The position numbers and the translations under genes were made by a program. From NCBI RefSeq assembly GCF_011492945.1, contig NZ_CP045119.1:1984001-2048000 (forward strand): a stretch of DNA of 64,000 bases, given 5' to 3'. The notes beneath the pieces were generated by a model. The model did not search any database. It saw only the letters and a list, made by a program, of their open reading frames with translations, and was not told where the DNA came from. Shown in pieces: positions 11,197 to 18,635 of the stretch (positions are counted from its first letter, which is position 1; every line of letters starts with the position of its first letter). The DNA comes from Rubrobacter tropicus (lineage in GTDB: Bacteria > Actinomycetota > Rubrobacteria > Rubrobacterales > Rubrobacteraceae).

Positions 11197-13869
11197 GTGT
11201 CTACGCCAATTCTAGCCACCAAACTAATTCTAGCCACCAAACTCTATGTGCCCCCGGCGCAGCCCACAGCCGTTCCCCGCTCACGCCTGATCGGGCGCCT
11301 CAACGAGGGTCTGCACCGCAGGCTGACCCTCGTCTGTGCCCCCGCCGGCTTCGGTAAGACCACGCTAATCGGCGAGTGGATCGCCGGTTGCGGGCGGCCC
11401 GCCGCCTGGCTCTCGCTGGAAGAAGGTGACGGCGACCCCGCACGCTTTCTGGCCTACCTCGTCGCCGCTTTGCGGGCGGTCGCTGCGGATATCGGGGAAG
11501 GGATCTTAGACGCGCTCCGATCGCCCCAGCCACCGCCGACCGAACCGCTTCTGACGGCCCTGCTCAATGAGATCGCGACCGTAGAGGACGATTTCTTCCT
11601 CGTGCTCGACGACTACCACCTTGTTGATGCCAAAGTGGTCGACGATGCCATCGCCTTCCTGCTCGAGCACGTGCCCCCGGAAATGCACCTCATCATCGCC
11701 ACCCGGGAGGACCCGCGCCTGCCACTGGCCCGGCTGCGCGCCCGGGGCCAACTGGTTGAGGTGCGCGCCGCGGACCTGCGTTTTAACCCCTCCGAGGCCG
11801 CCGCGTTCCTCAAGGGGGAGATGGGCCTGGACCTCTCGGCGGAGGACATCGCCGCGCTGGAAACCCGCACGGAGGGTTGGATCGCGGGCCTGCAATTAGC
11901 CGCGCTCTCGATGCGGGGGCATGAAGACGCCTCGAGCTTCATCGAATCCTTCACCGGCAGCCACCGTTTCGTGCTTGACTATCTGGTCGAAGAAGTCCTG
12001 CAACAGCAGCCCGAGAGCGTCCAGGGTTTCTTGCTGTGCACGTCTATCCTCGACCGCCTGTGCGGACCGCTGTGTGATGCCGTTCTGCTCGGTTCCTCTG
12101 CATCCGGGCGAGCAACGCTGGAATATATCGAGCGCGCCAACCTGTTCCTGGTCCCCCTGGACGACGAGCGTCGTTGGTACCGCTATCATCATCTCTTCGC
12201 CGAATTGCTGAGACAGCGACTACACCTGGTCAGCGCCCCGTCTACGGGGGCTGCGGTGGGAGACGTGGCCGAATTGCACGGTCGTGCCAGCGCGTGGTAC
12301 GAAGCCAACGGCCTGGAGATAGAGGCTTTTCGCCATGCGGCCGCCGCCAACGACGTCGAGCGCGCCGAGCGCCTCATCGAGGGGGAAGGGGTACCCCTGT
12401 ACTTTCGGGGCACGGTGGCCCCTGTACTAAACTGGCTGGAGTCACTGCCCGGAGCGGTGTTGGATGCCAGGCCCTCGCTGTGGGTAATGTATGCCTCGGT
12501 GTTGTTGCTTGTCGACCATACCGCCGTCGAGCAGAGACTCCGAGCCGCTGAAGCGGCGCTCCAAGGCATCGAGCCGAACGACAGAACCCGAGATCTTGTA
12601 GGACGTGTCGCCTCCATGCGGGCCACGTTGGCTGTCATTCGGCACGATGCAGAGACCATTATTGACCAGTCGCGCCGCGCCCTGGAGTATCTGCACCCCG
12701 ACAACCTGCCTGCCCGCACCGCCACTACCTGGACGCTGGGGCATGCCCATCAGCTTCAGGGAGACCGGGCCGCGGCCGGTAAGGCCTACGCGGAAGTCAT
12801 ATCTACCGGCAACTCGTTCGGGGATTCCGTCTACACCATAGCGGCTACGATAAATCTCGGCCAATTACAGGAAGCAGACAACGAGCTTTCTCTGGCGACA
12901 AAGACCTACGAGCGTGTCCTGGAATTAGCGGGTGATCCGCCGCAACCGATTGCCTGCGAAGCGTGTCTTGGCTTGGCCCGTATAACCTACCAATGGAACG
13001 ACCTGGATGCCGCGGAGCGTCACGGGCAACAATTTGTCCAACTGACGCGGCAGATGGGAAGCGTCGACTCCTTTGCTTCGTATGATGTCTTTCTCGCCCG
13101 CCTGAGACTTGCCCGGGGAGATGTGGCCGGCGCGGTCGCTGTTCTAGTCAGGGCCGAAGAGTTCGTACGCCAGCACGACTTCGTGTTTCGGATGCCCGAC
13201 GTCGCTGCCGCACGCGTGCTTACGTTGCTTTATCAGGGACATCTGCGGGCGGCCGCCCGTCTGGCCGAGACCCACGGCCTCCCGCTCAGCCGCGCCCGCG
13301 TATACCTGGCCCAGGGAGACGCGTCCTCGGCACTGGCGTCGCTGGAGCCGTTGCGCCGGCAGGCAGAGGCAAAGGGCTGGGCGGATGAACGGCTCAGGGT
13401 TATGGTGCTGCAGGCGGTCGCCCTCCACGCGCAGGGGGAAAAGGACGGGGCTGCGCAACTGCTGGACGACGCGCTGGCGCTGGCGGAGCCGGGCGGCTTC
13501 ATCCGCGTCTTTGTCGACGAAGGCAGGCCGATGGCCCACCTGTTGTCCGAAGCGGCCGCTTGTGGGATCGCGCCGGACTATACGGCCAGGTTGCTGGCTG
13601 CGATCGAAGCCGAGGCGCACGAGGGCGTAGATAGATCCTACCTGCCCGCCGCCCGGTCACTCGCCGAGCCGCTGAGCCAACGCGAGCTGGAGGTGCTGCG
13701 GCTCGTCGCCGAGGGACTCTCGAACCGTGAGATCGGCGCGAGGCTCTTCCTCGCCCTGGACACTGTCAAAGGGCACAACCGCAGAATCTTCGGCAAACTG
13801 CTGGTCCACAGGCGCACCGAAGCCGTGGCAAAAGCCAGGGCTCTAGGCATCCTCCCCGGCGAGAACTAG
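11197..13869 (+). CDS. LAL/MalT-type LuxR transcriptional regulator
   Basis: A large (890 aa) ATP-dependent activator. The N-terminal STAND-type NTPase has a Walker A at residues ~48-56 (APAGFGKTT) and an acidic Walker B-like segment (FFLVLDDYHLV). It is followed by a winged-helix region, a long TPR-like helical middle that would sense the inducer, and a C-terminal LuxR HTH (LSQRELEVLRLVAEGLSNREIG, DTVKGHNRRIFGKL). Ligand and targets are unknown. The start GTG 11197 lacks a good Shine-Dalgarno. Codons 5-10 and 11-16 are an almost exact 18-bp tandem duplication (ILATKL ILATKL). A structured repeat begins on its stop codon. The gene may be part of an accessory insertion together with the next three genes. 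Confidence 0.93.
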   Translation: MSTPILATKLILATKLYVPPAQPTAVPRSRLIGRLNEGLHRRLTLVCAPAGFGKTTLIGEWIAGCGRPAAWLSLEEGDGDPARFLAYLVAALRAVAADIGEGILDALRSPQPPPTEPLLTALLNEIATVEDDFFLVLDDYHLVDAKVVDDAIAFLLEHVPPEMHLIIATREDPRLPLARLRARGQLVEVRAADLRFNPSEAAAFLKGEMGLDLSAEDIAALETRTEGWIAGLQLAALSMRGHEDASSFIESFTGSHRFVLDYLVEEVLQQQPESVQGFLLCTSILDRLCGPLCDAVLLGSSASGRATLEYIERANLFLVPLDDERRWYRYHHLFAELLRQRLHLVSAPSTGAAVGDVAELHGRASAWYEANGLEIEAFRHAAAANDVERAERLIEGEGVPLYFRGTVAPVLNWLESLPGAVLDARPSLWVMYASVLLLVDHTAVEQRLRAAEAALQGIEPNDRTRDLVGRVASMRATLAVIRHDAETIIDQSRRALEYLHPDNLPARTATTWTLGHAHQLQGDRAAAGKAYAEVISTGNSFGDSVYTIAATINLGQLQEADNELSLATKTYERVLELAGDPPQPIACEACLGLARITYQWNDLDAAERHGQQFVQLTRQMGSVDSFASYDVFLARLRLARGDVAGAVAVLVRAEEFVRQHDFVFRMPDVAAARVLTLLYQGHLRAAARLAETHGLPLSRARVYLAQGDASSALASLEPLRRQAEAKGWADERLRVMVLQAVALHAQGEKDGAAQLLDDALALAEPGGFIRVFVDEGRPMAHLLSEAAACGIAPDYTARLLAAIEAEAHEGVDRSYLPAARSLAEPLSQRELEVLRLVAEGLSNREIGARLFLALDTVKGHNRRIFGKLLVHRRTEAVAKARALGILPGEN

Positions 13870-13981
13870 AGCGGTCGGCTATCAGCCCGCTGCGGCCTAC
13901 GGCCTTCGCTCTCAGCCATCGGCTTTTTGTTCTTGCTGATGGCTTTGCAAAGGGGTTCACCCCCTTTGCAAACCGCTTTAG
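13866..13981 (+). repeat. Structured terminal-inverted intergenic repeat, copy 3
   Basis: A 116-bp copy running from CTAGAGCGG, which contains the LuxR-regulator stop codon, to CCGCTTTAG. It lacks hairpin 1 of copies 1 and 2. It keeps the core (GGCCTACGGCC, CTCAGCCATC) and a perfect 12-bp hairpin 2: TTTGCAAAGGGG (13944-13955) and CCCCTTTGCAAA (13961-13972). Hairpin 2 may terminate the regulator gene. Confidence 0.75.
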
Positions 13982-14080
13982 AAACAACACCACTAACGGA
14001 CACCAAAGTGTCTGTACGTCGACACCGTACCGTAGCTATGCTCCTGTGTATGGAACGACGGCTACGAAAGGCGTGGGGCG

Positions 14081-14353
14081 ATGGCCAACGATCTCGATGC
14101 AGAACCCGACGCTGGTCAAGCGGTGGTCTACCAGATCAGGCTCAAGGGCCACCTGGGTCCCAAATGGGGGGACTGGTTCGGGGGCCTGACCGTCACGCTG
14201 GAAGACGACGGCGAGACGCTTTTGACCGGACCGGTGGTGGACCAGGCCGCGCTGCACGGCTTGCTGAGGAAAGTGGGCGATATGGGTATGCCGCTGATCT
14301 CGGCCGTTCGCGTCCAACCCGGCTCGGCGAATGCTTCCGAGGCCAAACGGTAA
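14081..14353 (+). CDS. Small conserved protein of unknown function
   Basis: A 90-residue cytoplasmic protein with no transmembrane segment. The central block YQIRLKGHLGPKWGDWFGGL, followed by VTLEDDGETLLTGPVVDQAALHGLL, resembles a widespread uncharacterised family that I recall next to stress and LuxR-type regulators; I cannot name a function. The start is ATG 14081. It sits between the LAL regulator and the NmrA-like gene and reads in the same direction, with a 21-nt gap to the latter. The three may form a regulated accessory unit. Confidence 0.65.
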   Translation: MANDLDAEPDAGQAVVYQIRLKGHLGPKWGDWFGGLTVTLEDDGETLLTGPVVDQAALHGLLRKVGDMGMPLISAVRVQPGSANASEAKR

Positions 14354-14374
14354 GTCGAGAGAGGAGAACGAGCG

Positions 14375-15154
14375 ATGAATACCAACAAAGAATGGCAACC
14401 GGTCGACGGCGACGTCCGAACCCAGGGATCTTCGGGGGCGATGAAGGTCTGCATCGTCGGGGCTTCCGGGAAGCTGGGGCAGTACATGGTGCGCCACGCC
14501 TTGGAGCGGGGCTACGAGGTAGTCGGCGTGTGCCGCGAGGAGAGCGTGGAGAAGCTCGACGCGTTCAAGGGGCTCATCACCATTGTTCCGGGGGCGACGG
14601 ACGACGCCGAGGTCATCAAGAGGGCGGTCTCGGGGTGCGACGGGGTGCTGGTAGTGCTGGTACCGCGGGGCGTCCACGGGTACTCGACGGGAACGGCCCA
14701 GGCGGTGCTCGACCACGCGCCCGCGGGTGCACGCCTCATCTTCTCATGCGGGTGGCACATCACGCTCGACGGCCGGGACGTGTATTCGTGGAAGCTCAAG
14801 GCGCTCGTGAATGTCTTCGGCCCGCTCGCGCGCCTCGCCCGCTTCGCCGACCTCGACGATCAGGTCGAGGCGTGCCGGCGGGTGTTCGCCAGCGATAGCC
14901 GGTGGACCGTCGTGCGCGGTAGCGATCTCGAAGAGGGCGAGAGCCAGGGCCTGCCCGTGTGGAGCCGGCACGTTGGCGACCCCATCCTCAAGAGCAACAT
15001 CACGCGCCGCGTGGACTTCGCCCTGTTCATGGTCGCGGCGATCGAGGACGACGAACTGGTCCACGAGGCCCCGGCGATCGTCGGCTGCCGGACGCCTTCG
15101 GCCCTCGCCCACGCCGCAGCTACCGGAGGATCGGTGTCGCCGATCTCGGCCTAG
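14375..15154 (+). CDS. NAD(P)-binding NmrA-like/atypical SDR protein
   Basis: A 259-residue Rossmann protein. The nucleotide-binding glycine motif is VCIVGASGKLGQ at about residues 25-36, with a family-typical second strand ending in VVGVCRE. No canonical YxxxK catalytic pair is evident, so it is either a redox-sensor-like NmrA homologue or an atypical dehydrogenase; substrate unknown. The start ATG 14375 has GAGAGGAG at suitable distance. The next gene starts 33 nt after the stop, so co-transcription is likely. Confidence 0.75.
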   Translation: MNTNKEWQPVDGDVRTQGSSGAMKVCIVGASGKLGQYMVRHALERGYEVVGVCREESVEKLDAFKGLITIVPGATDDAEVIKRAVSGCDGVLVVLVPRGVHGYSTGTAQAVLDHAPAGARLIFSCGWHITLDGRDVYSWKLKALVNVFGPLARLARFADLDDQVEACRRVFASDSRWTVVRGSDLEEGESQGLPVWSRHVGDPILKSNITRRVDFALFMVAAIEDDELVHEAPAIVGCRTPSALAHAAATGGSVSPISA

Positions 15155-15187
15155 TTACAGAGACGAATGATGAGAAGGGAAGGGAAA

Positions 15188-15541
15188 ATGAACACTTACA
15201 GAATGACCGCAAGAATCGTGGGGGCGATGTACCTCGCGGGGTTCGTTGTGGGTATTGGCGGCATCGTACTCATCCAGTCCATTCTTGGTGCGCCGGATCA
15301 TCTTGCCACTCTTCCTGCGAACAGCATCCTGCTGGCAATCGGCGCGGTGCTGTGGTTGATGGCCGTCGCCTGGGACGCCGCCCACGGGGTTCTGATGTTC
15401 CCGGTCCTGAAGCAACACAACAGCGAGCGTTTAGCCGTCGGCTACCTCGGATTCCGGATCATGGACGCCCTCTTTATTGCCGTCATGGTTCTCTTCGTAC
15501 TTATTCAAATACCCATAGCCAGCGAGTATCTGAATATATAG
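15188..15541 (+). CDS. DUF4386-like membrane protein, C-terminally truncated
   Basis: A 117-residue protein starting at ATG 15188 (MNTYRMTARIVGAMYLAGF) behind AAGGGAAGG. About three hydrophobic helices are present. ERLAVGYLGFRIMDALFIAVMVLF matches the middle of DUF4386 proteins, which as I recall run to ~210-240 residues. The frame stops at a TAG just after SEYLNI, and no continuation of the second half is recognisable in any frame downstream. The gene is probably a remnant, or at least shortened. Function unknown. Confidence 0.6.
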   Translation: MNTYRMTARIVGAMYLAGFVVGIGGIVLIQSILGAPDHLATLPANSILLAIGAVLWLMAVAWDAAHGVLMFPVLKQHNSERLAVGYLGFRIMDALFIAVMVLFVLIQIPIASEYLNI

Positions 15542-15769
15542 AGCGGAGCTGAACGAAAAGAACGAGGTCGGGCACGAGAGAGTGATACCCATGTACTCTT
15601 CTCTTTCGGCCCCTGCCGCGTTCACCAGCCCTGCTCGATACCGAACTCGGTCACCACAGGCCTCTTTTACGCCTTTGCCGCCTACCGTTTCAGGTGCGCG
15701 TGGATGTCTACGGGTGGGGCGCTGGGGTTGCCTTCGGGCTTGTCCCGGATGCCGTCGAGGCTGACGGGT

Positions 15770-16240
15770 TTACAAACCGAGTTCCAGGGAGACGTTCCTC
15801 GGCTCGAAACCCATGCGCTCGTAGAAGTGGATCGCGCGCTCGTTCGCCGCGTACGCCGTAACCGACACCTGCTCGGCGTCCCGATCCCTGGCCCAGACCA
15901 GAAACCCTTCCACCAGCCGTGTCCCCACACCCTGACCCCTCTCCGCCTTGCGGACGTACATGCTCTGGAGTTCGGCGACTCGCACCGGCCTGAGCGCGTA
16001 TGGCCCCCTCCCGTAGCCCGCCAGATAGCCGACGATCTCTCCTCCCGAGCGCGCCACCAGGCACAGCGCGTCGTCTTTATCGAGCAAGCCGAGGAAGTGC
16101 CCCCGTGCGTGGTCTGCCGGCCAGGAGAGGTTGGTATGCGGGTCCCGCACACCCGCGTCCTCCTGGAACAGAGACGAGATCAAGCCCACCAGCGCCCCCA
16201 CGTCGCCCTCCCTGGCGGTCGTGATCCTGAGATGCTCCAT
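15770..16240 (-). CDS. GNAT-family N-acetyltransferase
   Basis: A 156-residue GCN5-related acetyltransferase that would move acetyl from acetyl-CoA to an unknown amine. The acetyl-CoA loop is visible as VRKAERGQGVGTRLVEGFLVWA (Q-x-x-G-x-G/A pattern), preceded by the LQSMYV strand and followed by AYAANERAIHFYERMGFEPRN. ATG 16240 is preceded by GGAGGG. It is divergent from the phasin-like gene. The 228 bp between its stop and the DUF4386 remnant hold nothing I recognise. Confidence 0.9.
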   Translation of the reverse strand: MEHLRITTAREGDVGALVGLISSLFQEDAGVRDPHTNLSWPADHARGHFLGLLDKDDALCLVARSGGEIVGYLAGYGRGPYALRPVRVAELQSMYVRKAERGQGVGTRLVEGFLVWARDRDAEQVSVTAYAANERAIHFYERMGFEPRNVSLELGL

Positions 16241-16401
16241 CGCGTTCTCCCTCCGTACGCAACCCGCGCGTTGCCCCTGGCGATTCTAACAGCAGCATTG
16301 TATTAGTGTGGTTTGTTATTTATATAGGTATCGTGGGTGGTCCGATGGTCCGTGGTGTTGGGTTATCATGGGGACGTTGCGAACCAGGCCGGGAGGTTAG
16401 C

Positions 16402-16815
16402 GTGCGTGGGACGGTAGGGGAGACGCTTGAGCGTCTTATTCTGTTGCAGGTAGGGGCTGCGGCTGCGACGCGGGATCGGGTGCAGCAGGTGGTGGAGGGT
16501 TTGATCGAGCAGGGCCGCATCGAGCGTGAGGAGGGTCGCACGGTTGTCGACGACGTGATGAACCGGGCCCGCGAGCGTTCCGCGGGGGCGAGGTCGCTCG
16601 TCGACGCCTCGGTCCAGCAGGGGTTGAGGAGGGGCGGGTTGCCCACCCGGGAGGACTTCGAGGATATGGTGTTCCGGGTGGAGCAGTTGGAGCACAGGGT
16701 CAGGATGCTGGAGGACAGGCCCGTGGCAGCCCCGGCCGCGCCGCCTGAGGCGGGGGAGCCGGACATCGCGGTGGATACGCCCAGGGACGCGCCCGAGACG
16801 CCGCCGGGCCTCTAG
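16402..16815 (+). CDS. Phasin-like helical protein
   Basis: A ~137-residue, strongly charged, helical protein starting at GTG 16402 (VRGTVGETLERLILLQ), with GGGAGG 5 nt upstream. The upstream frame extension to 16306 is not needed. The pattern of helical heptads, a middle Val/Leu-rich segment and a C-terminal FEDMVFRVEQLEHRVRMLED coiled coil, then an Ala/Pro/Glu-rich tail, resembles polyhydroxyalkanoate granule-associated phasin/PhaI-type proteins. It lies 21 nt upstream of the AarF kinase gene, which suggests co-transcription. Function is inferred only from overall resemblance. Confidence 0.55.
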   Translation: MRGTVGETLERLILLQVGAAAATRDRVQQVVEGLIEQGRIEREEGRTVVDDVMNRARERSAGARSLVDASVQQGLRRGGLPTREDFEDMVFRVEQLEHRVRMLEDRPVAAPAAPPEAGEPDIAVDTPRDAPETPPGL

Positions 16816-16836
16816 GTAGGGGCGGCGCGACAGCCG

Positions 16837-18507
16837 GTGGGCAACGGCGGCCTCCTCCCCGCGCGGTCCGCGGGGGGGCTCAAGCGCTTCTCCCAGATCA
16901 GTCGCGTACTGGTGCGGCACGGGTTCGGGTTCGTGTTCGACGTCAGGCGCGACCGGCGGGAGAAGAAGGGGCTGCAGGAGTTTTTGGCGCCCAACTTCGG
17001 GGTCCGCCTCAGGCGCACGCTCGACGACCTCGGGCCGACGTTCGTCAAGTTCGGGCAGGTCCTATCGACGCGCTCGGACATCTTCCCCGAGGGGATACTC
17101 TCGGAGCTGCAGAAGCTGCAGGACACGGCGAGCCCCATGCCCGCGGGGACGGCGCAGGCGCTGATCGAGGCCGAGCTCGGGGCGCCGGTAGGTGAGATCT
17201 TCTCCTCGTTTGATCCGGTTCCGCTCGGCTCGGCCAGCATAGGGCAGGTTCACAGGGCCGTGTTGCGGGGCGGTGAGGTCGTCGCCGTGAAGGTGCAGCG
17301 GCCCGAGGCGCCAGGAAGGGTGGCCGGGGACCTGGAGCTCATGCGCGAGTTCGCGGCGTTCGTAGATCGGAGGTTCGCCCGCCGGATCCTCGTCGACATC
17401 CGGGGGCTCGTGGCGGAGTTCGAGGGCGTTATCCTGCGCGAGCTCGACTACACGGCCGAGGCCCGGAACGCCAGGCGCTTCGCCGCCAACTTCGCCGGCA
17501 CCCCGGTGGCGATACCGGCGGTCTACGAAGAGCTCACTACGTCCAAGGTCATGACGATGGAGTTCGTGGTCGGGACGCGCTTTAGGGACATAAGGCCGCT
17601 TCTCATGACCCCCTCCGAGCGCAGGCGGGTCGCCTCGATGGGTGCCGACGCCATCTTCAAGATGGCGTTCGAGGACGGGTTCTTCCACGGCGACCCGCAC
17701 CCGAGCAACCTACTGCTGACGCCGGAGGGTGACCTTGCCCTGCTCGATTTCGGGATGGTCGGGTTCATGAGTAGGGGCGACATAGAGGCGTTGTCTCGGC
17801 TCTTCATAGCCGTCATCCAGCGCGACGCGTCGGCGGCCTTGCGGGGCCTGGAGGCGCTCGGGGTGCGGTACGCGACCGAGGTGCGGGGGGAGCTCGTGCG
17901 GGAGCTCAGGGAGTTCTTGAACAAGTATTCCGGGCTCTCGGTCGGCGAGGTGACGCTCGGGCAGGCGCTCTCCGAGCTGATCGCGCTGGCGCGGCGCTAC
18001 CGGCTGCGCGTCCCGCCCGTCTTCCCGCTCCTTACCAAAGCCCTCGTCACGGCCGAGGGCCTCGCCAGGTCGATAGACCCGACCATAAACGTCTACGAGG
18101 TCGCCCGCCCCTACGCCAGGCGGCTCCTGACCCAGAGATACAGGCCGGACGTCCTGGCCCGGTCGGCCACGGAGCGGTCTTTGGAGTACGCCCGGTACGT
18201 CGAGGAGTACCCCGAGCAGGTCCGTCAATTACTCGGCGAGCTCGCCGACGGTGAGCTTGAGGTGCGGCTCCGCCACGGGGGCCTCGACGAACTCGTGGGG
18301 GAGGTGGACGTGCTCGCCAACCGCCTCGTCTTCGCCGTGGTCACCGGCGCGCTCCTGGTAGGGTCGTCCATGCTCGGCTCCTTCGACGTGGGCGGACCGA
18401 GCGTGCCCCTACTCGGCGTCCCGGTCGTGGCCTTCATCGGGTTCACGCTCGCCCTGATCCTCGCGACGATACTGCTGACGATCATTTTTCGTTCCAGACG
18501 GCTGTAG
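16837..18507 (+). CDS. AarF/UbiB (ABC1) family atypical kinase
   Basis: A 556-residue member of the ABC1/ADCK/UbiB family, linked to isoprenoid-quinone metabolism in other bacteria. Family motifs are present: the KxGQ motif in FVKFGQVLSTRSDIFP, an Ala-rich P-loop-like LGSASIGQVHRAVL, the VAVKVQRP lysine, an HGDPHPSNLL catalytic loop and LLDFGMVG. Two hydrophobic helices close the protein (about residues 500-553). The start is GTG 16837. rel follows after a repeat-filled ~130-bp gap with its own promoter. Its exact substrate is unknown. Confidence 0.93.
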   Translation: MGNGGLLPARSAGGLKRFSQISRVLVRHGFGFVFDVRRDRREKKGLQEFLAPNFGVRLRRTLDDLGPTFVKFGQVLSTRSDIFPEGILSELQKLQDTASPMPAGTAQALIEAELGAPVGEIFSSFDPVPLGSASIGQVHRAVLRGGEVVAVKVQRPEAPGRVAGDLELMREFAAFVDRRFARRILVDIRGLVAEFEGVILRELDYTAEARNARRFAANFAGTPVAIPAVYEELTTSKVMTMEFVVGTRFRDIRPLLMTPSERRRVASMGADAIFKMAFEDGFFHGDPHPSNLLLTPEGDLALLDFGMVGFMSRGDIEALSRLFIAVIQRDASAALRGLEALGVRYATEVRGELVRELREFLNKYSGLSVGEVTLGQALSELIALARRYRLRVPPVFPLLTKALVTAEGLARSIDPTINVYEVARPYARRLLTQRYRPDVLARSATERSLEYARYVEEYPEQVRQLLGELADGELEVRLRHGGLDELVGEVDVLANRLVFAVVTGALLVGSSMLGSFDVGGPSVPLLGVPVVAFIGFTLALILATILLTIIFRSRRL

Positions 18508-18510
18508 CTA

Positions 18511-18620
18511 GTCAGCGGTCAGCTTGTCAGCACTTCGGCTTTTTGGCTGACGGGCTGAGAGCGAGGGCCGCAAGGCCCTAAGCGTGCCGAGAGCGGAGGC
18601 GAAGCCGGAGCGTGCTGAAG
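18511..18620. repeat. Core repeat copy upstream of rel
   Basis: A palindromic core without the AAAGCGG-type ends. It contains GTCAGCACTTCGGC, GGCTGACGGGCTGAGAGCG, a GGGCCGCAAGGCCC mini-hairpin and GGCGAAGCCGGAGCGTGCTGA. The last module recurs nearly exactly at 49721-49741 and in inverted form at 45690-45710. Its right end runs within 4 nt of the rel -10 box. Confidence 0.7.
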
Positions 18621-18623
18621 GGC

Positions 18624-18629
18624 TATAAT
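18624..18629 (+). promoter_or_regulatory. -10 box of rel, leaderless type
   Basis: A consensus TATAAT whose last base is 6 nt before GTG 18636, with no Shine-Dalgarno. The sequence upstream of the hexamer is the dispersed repeat. Confidence 0.7.
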
Positions 18630-18635
18630 ATCCGC

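Noticed and set aside
13927-14898. Plus-strand 323-codon ORF across the small-protein and NmrA genes
   Set aside because: Arginine/glycine-rich out-of-frame translation; both genes beneath it have ribosome sites and family patterns.
15542-15769. Continuation of the DUF4386 gene after a frameshift
   Set aside because: No frame in this gap encodes the expected second set of membrane helices.
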